Assembly: GCA_027451645.1 (NCBI GenBank)
Contig: DAIDIX010000134.1
Span: 1-5,525 of the forward strand
Reading direction: 5' to 3'
Origin: Candidatus Dormiibacterota bacterium
GTDB lineage: Bacteria; Chloroflexota; Dormibacteria; Aeolococcales; Aeolococcaceae
DNA length: 5,525 bases
The notes beneath the pieces are model-generated. The model had not been told where the DNA came from. It did not search any database and saw only the letters and a list, made by a program, of their open reading frames with translations. Numbering within the stretch: position 1 is the first letter of the stretch; each line of letters opens with the position of its first letter. This document shows, piece after piece, positions 1-5,525 of the stretch. A program made the position numbers and the translations under genes.

Positions 1-1
1 C

Positions 2-589
2 AATGGGATCTTCTCGCATGTGCACACGCACAGATCCAGAACAACGATTGGAGGAGATGCGCCGTCGACTCCAGATCTTGTGGAGCGGAGATTTACTGCA
101 GATGCCCCAAACAAGGTGTGGTGGACCGACATCACCTACATTTGGACCAAACAGGGATGGCTGTACCTGTCGGCAATTGAGGATGGGTACTCCAGAAAGG
201 TTGTCGGATACGCCTTTGCGGACCATCTGAAGACATCCTTGCCCCTGAAGGCACTGCATCGGGCGCTGAAGGCCAGAACGCCACAAGAGGGGCTCATTCA
301 CCACAGTGACAGAGGATGCCAGTACACGTCATGGACGTACCAGCATGAGCTGCTCAGCCGTGGTATCCATCCCAGCATGGGACGAACAGGGGTGTGTTGG
401 GACAATGCCCCGGCAGAAAGCTTCTGGGCAACACTCAAAAAGGAGGTCATTCACCGACAGCAGTGGAAAACACATCGACAAGTGGAACGCGCAGTGACAA
501 CGTATATTGCCCGGTTCAACAAAGAGCGGGTGCATTCCGCGTTGAACTATCTGAGCCCAGAACAGTTCGAATTGCAAAATGCAGCATAA
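2..589 (+). CDS. IS3-family transposase (OrfB), C-terminal part with complete DDE integrase core
   Basis: This is the catalytic subunit that cuts and joins IS ends during transposition. The reading frame is open to the left edge, so the true start is outside; a GTG at 20 is the first possible start inside but is almost certainly not used. 195 codons remain. An N-terminal linker typical of IS3 OrfB (TPDLVERRFTADAPNKVW) leads into the rve/RNase H-like core. The catalytic residues are D43 in WTDITYI, D103 in HHSDRGCQY and E139 in DNAPAESFW, counted from base 2. The last two are separated by 35 residues, the D-(35)-E spacing of IS3/retroviral integrases. The C-terminal block FNKERVHSALNYLSPEQFE is also characteristic. 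The stop is TAA at 587-589. In this family OrfB is usually made by -1 frameshifting from orfA, which cannot be seen here. Nothing in the visible part is broken, so the copy may be active. Confidence 0.95.
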   Translation, partial: NGIFSHVHTHRSRTTIGGDAPSTPDLVERRFTADAPNKVWWTDITYIWTKQGWLYLSAIEDGYSRKVVGYAFADHLKTSLPLKALHRALKARTPQEGLIHHSDRGCQYTSWTYQHELLSRGIHPSMGRTGVCWDNAPAESFWATLKKEVIHRQQWKTHRQVERAVTTYIARFNKERVHSALNYLSPEQFELQNAA

Positions 590-610
590 TGAGCAAAAAG
601 TGACAAAAGA

Positions 611-648
611 GGACATTCCAAAGTCTCCCAAAATGCGGGGGAACTCCA
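611..648 (+). repeat. Candidate right terminal inverted repeat of the IS
   Basis: Twenty-two bases after the transposase stop begins a segment whose reverse complement starts TGGAGTTCCCCCGCATTTTG and continues to GGAATGTCC. A TG start, a C-run, a T-run and a distal GGA/TGTCC block are common in IS3-family ends, so the element probably ends at CTCCA, base 648. The left copy is outside the window, so the repeat cannot be paired and the call rests on resemblance and position alone. An alternative right end further right, near 662-675, is not excluded. Confidence 0.4.
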
Positions 649-685
649 GACATGAATTGTCCGCAGGGTGTCCCAGAATAGGGAA

Positions 686-697
686 TACGATGCAGCC
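686..697 (+). promoter_or_regulatory. Putative -10 element for a leaderless M48 peptidase transcript
   Basis: TACGAT at 686-691 matches the TAnnnT form of a -10 hexamer and is followed by six bases and then ATG at 698. The geometry matches the elements before proS and rel. A purine-rich AGGGA lies about 14 bases before the ATG, too far for a normal Shine-Dalgarno. No convincing -35 is seen at 16-18 bases upstream. The match is weaker than for the other two genes. Confidence 0.4.
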
Positions 698-1984
698 ATG
701 GCAGATACCGCAGCACTTTCCGATGATGAGTACGGCTCAATCCTTGAGCATCGTGAACGCCAGCGTCTCGCAAAGGAGTTCCGCCTCTCGCGAACGCTTG
801 TTGCTACTGGTGCAATTGGTGCAGCATGTGGATTGATTGCTGGCGGGCCTGTGGGTGTTGTCGTGGCACTAGCAATGCTCAGTACCTTCACTGCAGCAGG
901 ATTGGGCAAGCGGAAGCAGGCAGAGCGGCTGCAAAAGGCAGCCATTCCCCCCTCAACGAGGGTACGGGTACAGCGGATTCTTGATGGCCTTGTTGCAGAA
1001 AGTGGGATTGAGCAGCCTACAGTCATCATTTCACCTTCGAAGTCAATGAATGCCATGGCCCTGAAAATTTTTGCCCATCGGCGTGGAACAGTACAGGTGA
1101 ATGAGGGCATCCTCACGCTTCCCGATCCCATGCTACGTGCTGTGCTGGCCCATGAGCTGACACACTATGCACATCGCGATTCCCGATCTCTTGTCGCTTT
1201 CGCATTCTCACGAATCGGCATATCCCAGTTTCAGCGCTCCATGGTGATCTACTCCGCGCTTGCTGCATGGGGAACTGGTGTTCTCCCCTGGGTTCCCGGT
1301 GTTGTGGGTGCAGTGGCTGGTGCAGTACTCTCCCCACTGTTTATTGGAAGCATTGCTGCTGGAGGCGTCATTGCAGGCATGCAGAACGTCATGAGCAGAA
1401 GGCTCGAACGCAGGGCAGACGCAATGCTTCCTGCATTCACTGCACACAGCAGGGACGGGCATCAGGATCTTGCTGCTGCACTGAAAGTACTTGCACAGAA
1501 CGACTTTGAGAAGGCTGTGTCGCGTATTGCGATAGCAGAGTCCCAAACACCTCTCACACGGGGTCGCACGGCATCCACACCGAAGAGCCGTCTCCGGAAA
1601 CTCCGGGCAGAGCTCCATACGTCCGACATGGCATGTACGGATCGCATCGAGTCCTACCTCACTGCAAACCACCCTCCAATACAGGACAGGATTGCCCGGC
1701 TCCTTTCCGACAGCTCCAGCACCCGTCTTGTGCCTCGGGCAACAGTACGACGTGTTGCAACGCCATCAGGAGCACTCCCACGAGAGAAGTACGAGTACAG
1801 CATCACTGTGTACGAGCGGGACAGTGGAAGCCTCCTCCAATCCAGGAGACCGTTCCTGAGACGGACGAAGCTTCCTCAGGGTGCAACTGCTGGAACCCCT
1901 CCTGTTGCAGAGTTCCGCTTCACTGCATCAGCATCGGTACGATCCAGGGAAATGTCATCGGGAAGTGGACATACTCTCGGGTAG
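698..1984 (+). CDS. M48-family (HtpX-like) membrane zinc metallopeptidase
   Basis: This is a probable integral-membrane zinc endopeptidase of the Ste24/HtpX clan, a group generally involved in degrading damaged or misfolded membrane proteins. The 428-residue product has a hydrophobic stretch at about 34-64, then the M48 core. NAMALK at 118-123 corresponds to the family's NAFA-type motif. The zinc-binding HELTH at 152-156 supplies H152, E153 and H156. A second long hydrophobic region lies at about 183-227. SRRLERRAD at 233-241 carries the likely third zinc ligand, E237, and the conserved D241. NHPPIQDRI at 324-332 is the usual downstream M48 motif. Residues from about 345 to 428 form an Arg/Ser/Thr-rich tail that I do not recognise. 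Start: ATG 698 is preferred because TACGAT lies six bases before it; an in-frame GTG at 668 would add ten residues (MSQNREYDAA) but has no ribosome-binding site. The order membrane segments, HEXXH, membrane segments resembles HtpX, but orthology is not shown, so no symbol is given. The stop is TAG, 27 bases before proS. Confidence 0.92.
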   Translation: MADTAALSDDEYGSILEHRERQRLAKEFRLSRTLVATGAIGAACGLIAGGPVGVVVALAMLSTFTAAGLGKRKQAERLQKAAIPPSTRVRVQRILDGLVAESGIEQPTVIISPSKSMNAMALKIFAHRRGTVQVNEGILTLPDPMLRAVLAHELTHYAHRDSRSLVAFAFSRIGISQFQRSMVIYSALAAWGTGVLPWVPGVVGAVAGAVLSPLFIGSIAAGGVIAGMQNVMSRRLERRADAMLPAFTAHSRDGHQDLAAALKVLAQNDFEKAVSRIAIAESQTPLTRGRTASTPKSRLRKLRAELHTSDMACTDRIESYLTANHPPIQDRIARLLSDSSSTRLVPRATVRRVATPSGALPREKYEYSITVYERDSGSLLQSRRPFLRRTKLPQGATAGTPPVAEFRFTASASVRSREMSSGSGHTLG

Positions 1985-1998
1985 TGAAGGTCTCCCCG

Positions 1999-2011
1999 TA
2001 TACTAGAGGGC
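1999..2011 (+). promoter_or_regulatory. Putative leaderless promoter element of proS (TATACTAGAG)
   Basis: TATACT at 1999-2004 is one mismatch from the bacterial -10 consensus TATAAT and ends seven bases before the proS ATG, so transcription would be expected to begin at or beside the start codon. The ten bases TATACTAGAG recur with one change (TACACTAGAG) before rel. No recognisable -35 or extended -10 TG is present. AGAGGG lies directly before the start but only 1-2 bases from it, too close for a standard Shine-Dalgarno. The element is seen; its promoter role is inferred. Confidence 0.6.
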
Positions 2012-3466
2012 ATGGCTTCTCCTGCACGTCTAGAACGACTCACTCCAAAGAGCACTGATTTTGACAAGTGGTACATCGAGCTTGTCCGTCAGGCAGAACT
2101 CGCGGATTACGCTCCAGTCAAGGGATGCATGGTCATTCGGCCATACGGCTATGCACTCTGGGAACACATCCAGGCTGCTCTTGATGGCATGATCAAGGCC
2201 ACTGGCCACGAGAACATGTATTTTCCCCTCCTCATACCCGAGTCGTATCTTGCGAAGGAGGCTGAGCATGTGGAGGGCTTTGCACCGGAAGTCGCATGGG
2301 TCACCCATGGAGGCTCCAAGGAGCTCGAAGAGCGTCTTGCCATCCGACCGACAAGCGAGACGATCATCTGCTCGATGTATGCGGACTGGATCCACTCGTA
2401 CCGGGATCTCCCCGTTCTCATCAACCAGTGGGTCAATGTCTACAGGTGGGAAAAGCGCACACGACTGTTCCTTCGCACATCCGAATTCCTCTGGCAGGAG
2501 GGACATACGTTCCACGAGACAGAGAAGGAGGCAACAGAGGAAGTGGAGAGGATGCTCGAGTGCTATACAACGCTTGCACGTGACTGGCTTGCTCTCCCAG
2601 TCGTTCCTGGAACAAAAACCCGGTCAGAGACGTTTGCAGGAGCTGTATACACGAGGAGCATTGAGGCAATGATGTCCGATGGATGGGCTCTCCAGGCAGG
2701 CACATCGCATCATCTCGGCCAGCATTTCACCAATGCGTACAACATCACCTTCCGGAACCGTGAGAATGTGGAGGAGCATCCCTACCAGACATCATGGGGA
2801 GTGTCCACCCGCATCATTGGTGCTGTGATCATGGCTCATGGCGATGACAGTGGTCTCATTCTTCCTCCAAAGGTTGCACCTGTACAGATCGCTGTTGTTC
2901 CCATACCAGCAGGCAGTGATGACGCAATGAACAGCAGGATCGAGGAGATTGCGACACGCTTCGAGAAGGCATCTGGTCCTGCATGCCGCATTCGAGTGGA
3001 TCGCCGGGATGGCATACGTCCTGGGGAAAAGTTCGCACACTGGGAGCTACGTGGCGTTCCACTCAGGATCACCATTGGCAAGCGTGATGTTGAATCTGGG
3101 GTTGTCACGGTCACACGGCGTGTGGATGGAGTGTCGGAAACCATGGGCATCGATGCATGCATTGCTGCCCTTCCTGAACTCCTTGAGGATGCCCATCGAC
3201 GGCTTCAGGAGCGTGCTCGTGCAATGCTTGAGGATCGCTCCGTGGATGTCAGCACGATGGACGCACTTGCAGAAGCATTTTCCGAGCGTCCTGTCTTTGC
3301 GAATGCACCCTTCTGCAACCGGCCAGAATGTGAGGACCTCATCAAGGAGAAGGTGCATGCTGTTACGATCCGCGTCCTCCGTGATGACAGGAAGGGGGAG
3401 GGTGCTCCATGCATTGCCTGTTCAGCACCATCGGAGTTTGTTGCACTCATTGCTCGTGCATACTAG
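2012..3466 (+). CDS. proS: Prolyl-tRNA synthetase, archaeal/eukaryotic-type (no INS editing domain)
   Basis: This class II cytoplasmic aminoacyl-tRNA synthetase joins proline to tRNA-Pro using ATP. All 484 residues are present, the usual length for this form. The N-terminus (TPKSTDFDKWYIELVRQAEL, VKGCMVIRPYG) aligns with the family's beginning, supporting ATG 2012. Motif 1 is around 62-78 (ENMYFPLLIPESY). The proline-recognition segment RPTSET is at 112-117. Motif 2 is around 145-168 (RWEKRTRLFLRTSEFLWQEG, then HTFH). Motif 3 is around 262-279 (WGVSTRIIGAVIMAHGDD). The anticodon-binding domain spans about 288-390. A C-terminal zinc-type module holds C435, C440, C467 and C470. The chain ends in Tyr (ARAY), as in the Thermus-type enzyme, where the terminal carboxylate reaches the active site. 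Motifs 2 and 3 are joined without the roughly 180-residue INS domain of bacterial-type ProRS, so editing of Ala-tRNA-Pro would need a free-standing factor. The gap to M48 is 27 bases and to rel 49 bases, with an apparent own promoter at 1999. Confidence 0.97.
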   Translation: MASPARLERLTPKSTDFDKWYIELVRQAELADYAPVKGCMVIRPYGYALWEHIQAALDGMIKATGHENMYFPLLIPESYLAKEAEHVEGFAPEVAWVTHGGSKELEERLAIRPTSETIICSMYADWIHSYRDLPVLINQWVNVYRWEKRTRLFLRTSEFLWQEGHTFHETEKEATEEVERMLECYTTLARDWLALPVVPGTKTRSETFAGAVYTRSIEAMMSDGWALQAGTSHHLGQHFTNAYNITFRNRENVEEHPYQTSWGVSTRIIGAVIMAHGDDSGLILPPKVAPVQIAVVPIPAGSDDAMNSRIEEIATRFEKASGPACRIRVDRRDGIRPGEKFAHWELRGVPLRITIGKRDVESGVVTVTRRVDGVSETMGIDACIAALPELLEDAHRRLQERARAMLEDRSVDVSTMDALAEAFSERPVFANAPFCNRPECEDLIKEKVHAVTIRVLRDDRKGEGAPCIACSAPSEFVALIARAY

Positions 3467-3479
3467 GGTGTATTGCACG
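3455..3479 (+). other. Imperfect hairpin spanning the proS stop codon
   Basis: CGTGCA at 3455-3460 pairs with TGCACG at 3474-3479, and TAC at 3461-3463 pairs with GTA at 3470-3472, with one bulged T (3473) and a six-base loop TAGGGT that contains the stop codon. No T-run follows, so this is not a standard intrinsic terminator. It could stabilise or mark the 3' end of the proS message, or be a DNA site upstream of the rel promoter. It may also be chance. Confidence 0.25.
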
Positions 3480-3501
3480 CTGCCACGATTCCGGAGCTGG
3501 G

Positions 3502-3515
3502 TACACTAGAGCTGC
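3502..3515 (+). promoter_or_regulatory. Putative leaderless promoter element of rel (TACACTAGAG)
   Basis: TACACT at 3502-3507 fits a -10 hexamer and lies eight bases before the rel ATG. The string TACACTAGAG differs from the one before proS by a single base and stands at nearly the same distance from the start (four against three bases after the shared block). No Shine-Dalgarno is evident: only GAG lies in the expected region. TTGCAC at 3473-3478 resembles a -35 but is 23 bases upstream of the hexamer, too far for a standard sigma-70 spacer. Confidence 0.55.
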
Positions 3516-5525
3516 ATGCCAATAGAAACGTTGCTCGCCAAGGCGAACTACCTGTCAGAAGATGACCTCGCTGTCATACAGCAGGCGTATGTCATAGCAT
3601 CTGCTGCCCATGAGGGACAGAGCAGGCTCAGCGGTGAACCGTACATCGAACACCCGCTTGCTGTTGCATGCCTTCTTGCAGACCTCCGTCTCGACAGGGA
3701 CACACTTGCTGCTGCTCTCCTCCATGACACTGTTGAGGACACGGAGATTTCCCGCGAGGATCTCGTCAAGCTTTTCGGAGAGGATGTTGCCCGTCTTGTG
3801 GATGGAGTGACAAAACTCGGCAAGATCCATGTGCAGACACAGGAGGAAGCCCAGGCCGAGAACATACGGAAGATGCTTGTTGCAATGGCACAGGATATCC
3901 GTGTTGTGCTCATCAAGCTTGCTGACCGTCTCCACAACATGCGCACCATCAGCTTCCACAATGGTGAACGGAGACTCCGCATAAGCAGGGAAACCCTTGA
4001 CATCTATGCACCACTCGCACACCGGCTTGGAATCTGGCAGTTCAAGTGGGAACTTGAGGATCTTGCCTTTGCCCAGCTCGATCCCGAGAATTTCGCGCTC
4101 ATGGAGCAGCGGCTTGCAAGCCAGCGTGCAGAGCGGGAGACCTTCATTCATGATGTGCAGGAGATCCTCGAGAGGGAGCTCAGTGCTGCACACATCACAG
4201 GAGACATCTCTGGCCGTTCAAAGCACCTCTACAGCATCTACGAAAAGATGCGCAAGCACCAGAAGGAGTTCGAGGAGATCTACGATGTCATTGCCATCCG
4301 GGTCCTCGTTGACACGATCAAGGACTGCTATGGCGTTCTCGGCCTGGTTCACTCCCTCTGGAAGCCGATACCGGGACGTTTCAAGGACTACATAGCTGTT
4401 CCGAAGGGAAACGGCTACCAGTCACTCCACACGACAGTCGTCTCGCACACGGGTACTCCGATGGAGATCCAGATCCGGACATTCGAGATGCACCATCTTG
4501 CCGAATACGGAGTTGCTGCCCACTGGCGATACAAGGAGGGCGGAGCTCCCTCAGGGAAGCTTGAGGACAAGTACAGCTGGCTGAAGCTTCTTTCCGACTG
4601 GCAGAAGGAAGTGAGCGATGCCAAGTCGTTCGTCGATGCAGTAAAGGTCGACATCTTCCAGGACGAGGTCTTTGTCTTTACTCCACGTGGAGATGTCCGC
4701 TCTCTCTCGCAGGGAAGCACGCCAATCGATTTTGCATATCGAGTCCATACCGATGTTGGTCACCACTGCATCGGTGCGAAAGTCAATGGACGCATGGTCC
4801 CTCTCGACTACCGTCTCCAGAACGGTGACATCGTTGAGGTGCTCACAAGCAAGAACTCGCGTGGTCCTTCACGGGACTGGCTCGCATTTGTGAAGACAAG
4901 CAGTGCGAAGGAGAAGATCCGCTCGTATTTCAAGCGTGAGCGCCGGGAAGAGAATGTCCAGCGGGGAAGGGAACTCCTCGAGAAGGAGCTGCGCCGTGTC
5001 CATCAGATGGCGCTCAACAGCATCAAGGAGGAACGCTGGAGACAGCTGCTCAAGGAGTATCCATACACCACAGTTGATGACTTTCTTGCGGCAATTGGCT
5101 ACGGGGAAGTGAGCGCTCGGGGAGTGGTTCTGCGGTTCAACTCCCTTGATGCACTCGATCATGGACACGATGGTGTCGACGACTTCGGCATCCCGCTGAC
5201 GAGCTCATCAGCTCCCACAGGGGAAGTCATGGTTCTTGGGCAGGGAAACATGCTCACCTCTCTTGCAAAGTGCTGTCATCCCGTTGCTGGCGATGCAATC
5301 AAGGGATATGTCACCCGTGGAAAGGGTGTGACAGTGCACAGGGCAACATGTGCGAACATCCGCAACACGAAAGATCACGAGCGGATCGTCGAGGTGGACT
5401 GGGTGCGTGGCAACAGGGAAGTCTATCCCGTCACTGTGAAGATCGAGGCATGGGACAGGACTGGACTGCTCCGGGACATTGCGACTGTCATTGCAGAGTC
5501 AAAGATCAATGTCCTTGATGCAGAC
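3516..5525 (+). CDS. rel: Bifunctional (p)ppGpp synthetase/hydrolase (Rel/SpoT family), 3' end outside window
   Basis: This enzyme makes and degrades the stringent-response alarmones ppGpp and pppGpp; the family senses uncharged tRNA on ribosomes. 670 codons are visible with no stop, and only roughly the last 50-80 residues should be missing. Domains in order: an HD hydrolase at about 20-175, with H46, the HDTVED motif at 70-75, and D136 and N141 in LADRLHN, all apparently intact; a synthetase at about 230-345, with D257 in EIYDVIAIR, RFKD at 288-291, GYQSLHT at 300-306 and E317 in MEIQIRT; TGS at about 382-445; a helical region at about 455-545; a zinc-finger-like segment at 586-612 with C586, C587, H608 and C612; and the start of the C-terminal ACT domain from about 637 (YPVTVKIEAWDRTGLLRDIA). 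RFKD is the R-x-K-D form of bifunctional enzymes rather than the ExDD of synthetase-only RelA. With an intact HD site, both activities are predicted. ATG 3516 fits the family N-terminus and stands eight bases after a -10-like hexamer. The codon style matches proS. Confidence 0.97.
   Translation, partial: MPIETLLAKANYLSEDDLAVIQQAYVIASAAHEGQSRLSGEPYIEHPLAVACLLADLRLDRDTLAAALLHDTVEDTEISREDLVKLFGEDVARLVDGVTKLGKIHVQTQEEAQAENIRKMLVAMAQDIRVVLIKLADRLHNMRTISFHNGERRLRISRETLDIYAPLAHRLGIWQFKWELEDLAFAQLDPENFALMEQRLASQRAERETFIHDVQEILERELSAAHITGDISGRSKHLYSIYEKMRKHQKEFEEIYDVIAIRVLVDTIKDCYGVLGLVHSLWKPIPGRFKDYIAVPKGNGYQSLHTTVVSHTGTPMEIQIRTFEMHHLAEYGVAAHWRYKEGGAPSGKLEDKYSWLKLLSDWQKEVSDAKSFVDAVKVDIFQDEVFVFTPRGDVRSLSQGSTPIDFAYRVHTDVGHHCIGAKVNGRMVPLDYRLQNGDIVEVLTSKNSRGPSRDWLAFVKTSSAKEKIRSYFKRERREENVQRGRELLEKELRRVHQMALNSIKEERWRQLLKEYPYTTVDDFLAAIGYGEVSARGVVLRFNSLDALDHGHDGVDDFGIPLTSSSAPTGEVMVLGQGNMLTSLAKCCHPVAGDAIKGYVTRGKGVTVHRATCANIRNTKDHERIVEVDWVRGNREVYPVTVKIEAWDRTGLLRDIATVIAESKINVLDAD

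Larger units (their letters stand above)
1..648 (+). mobile_element. IS3-family insertion sequence, right part
   Basis: The window opens inside an insertion sequence. It holds the catalytic half of an IS3-family transposase, followed by a non-coding tail that ends in a candidate terminal inverted repeat at about 611-648. The left end, the first reading frame (orfA) and the left inverted repeat lie outside the window, so the exact outer boundary and target duplication cannot be confirmed. Codon choice differs from the three downstream genes: 8 of 15 Leu codons are CTG and 3 of 9 Gln codons are CAA, whereas the rel gene has 8 of 65 and none. This supports a separate origin. The family assignment is firm; the right boundary is an inference. 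Confidence 0.8.

Noticed and set aside
20..589. Transposase starting at GTG 20
   Set aside because: The frame is open to the left edge with IS3-like sequence before that codon, so the gene simply begins outside the window.
547..1131. Open frame on the - strand (194 codons) across the IS end and the start of the M48 gene
   Set aside because: It crosses the IS boundary and runs antisense to the peptidase. The product is Ser/Arg/Ala-rich without motifs, as expected of a shadow frame.
1984..2012. T-box or other amino-acid-responsive leader before proS
   Set aside because: Only 27 bases separate the genes and the transcript seems to start at the ATG, so there is no room for a leader RNA.
3455..3479. 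Intrinsic terminator after proS
   Set aside because: The hairpin has a weak upper stem and is followed by CTGCCACGATT rather than a run of T.
3473..3507. Classical sigma-70 promoter for rel using TTGCAC as the -35
   Set aside because: The spacer to TACACT is 23 bases, well outside the usual 16-18, and the proS box has no comparable partner.
3555..4193. Long open frame on the - strand (212 codons) inside rel
   Set aside because: It lies wholly antisense to the strongly conserved HD and synthetase coding region. Its translation shows no recognisable domain, and the biased codon use of the sense gene explains the lack of stops.

Overview
The window is from a bacterial chromosome, with GC somewhat above 50% by eye, and everything recognisable lies on the + strand. 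Four protein genes follow one another: the 3' part of an IS3-family transposase (2-589), an HtpX-like M48 metallopeptidase (698-1984), a complete archaeal/eukaryote-type prolyl-tRNA synthetase, proS (2012-3466), and a bifunctional Rel/SpoT (p)ppGpp synthetase-hydrolase that runs off the right edge (3516-5525, 670 codons seen). No RNA gene, CRISPR array or intrinsic terminator was found, and no stretch over 300 bases lacks a gene.

The lineage is not settled by this sequence. TAG and TAA act as stops and no reassigned codon is evident. The ProRS lacks the bacterial INS editing domain and has the C-terminal zinc module and terminal tyrosine of the archaeal/eukaryotic form. That form occurs in several bacterial groups, such as Deinococcota, many Chloroflexota and some Firmicutes. 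The three housekeeping genes share a codon style (CAG and AAG strongly preferred, CTC/CTT for Leu), while the transposase uses CTG, CAA and AAA much more, as expected for a mobile gene.

The most distinctive signal is regulatory. proS and rel are each preceded by an almost identical ten-base string, TA(T/C)ACTAGAG, that ends only 3-4 bases before ATG. The M48 gene has TACGAT six bases before an internal ATG. In all three a -10-like hexamer sits 6-8 bases before the start codon and no well-placed Shine-Dalgarno is visible. This is the arrangement expected of leaderless mRNAs, with transcription beginning at or next to the start codon. It implies that proS and rel have their own promoters despite gaps of only 27 and 49 bases.

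Functionally, proS charges tRNA-Pro, and the Rel protein reads uncharged tRNA on the ribosome and adjusts (p)ppGpp, so the neighbours sit on the same amino-acid-supply axis. The M48 peptidase is a probable membrane-protein quality-control protease. The IS end appears to lie about 50 bases upstream of the peptidase start, so the insertion may have reset that gene's upstream control region. I see no evidence of an undescribed multi-gene system; the promoter pattern is the best lead.
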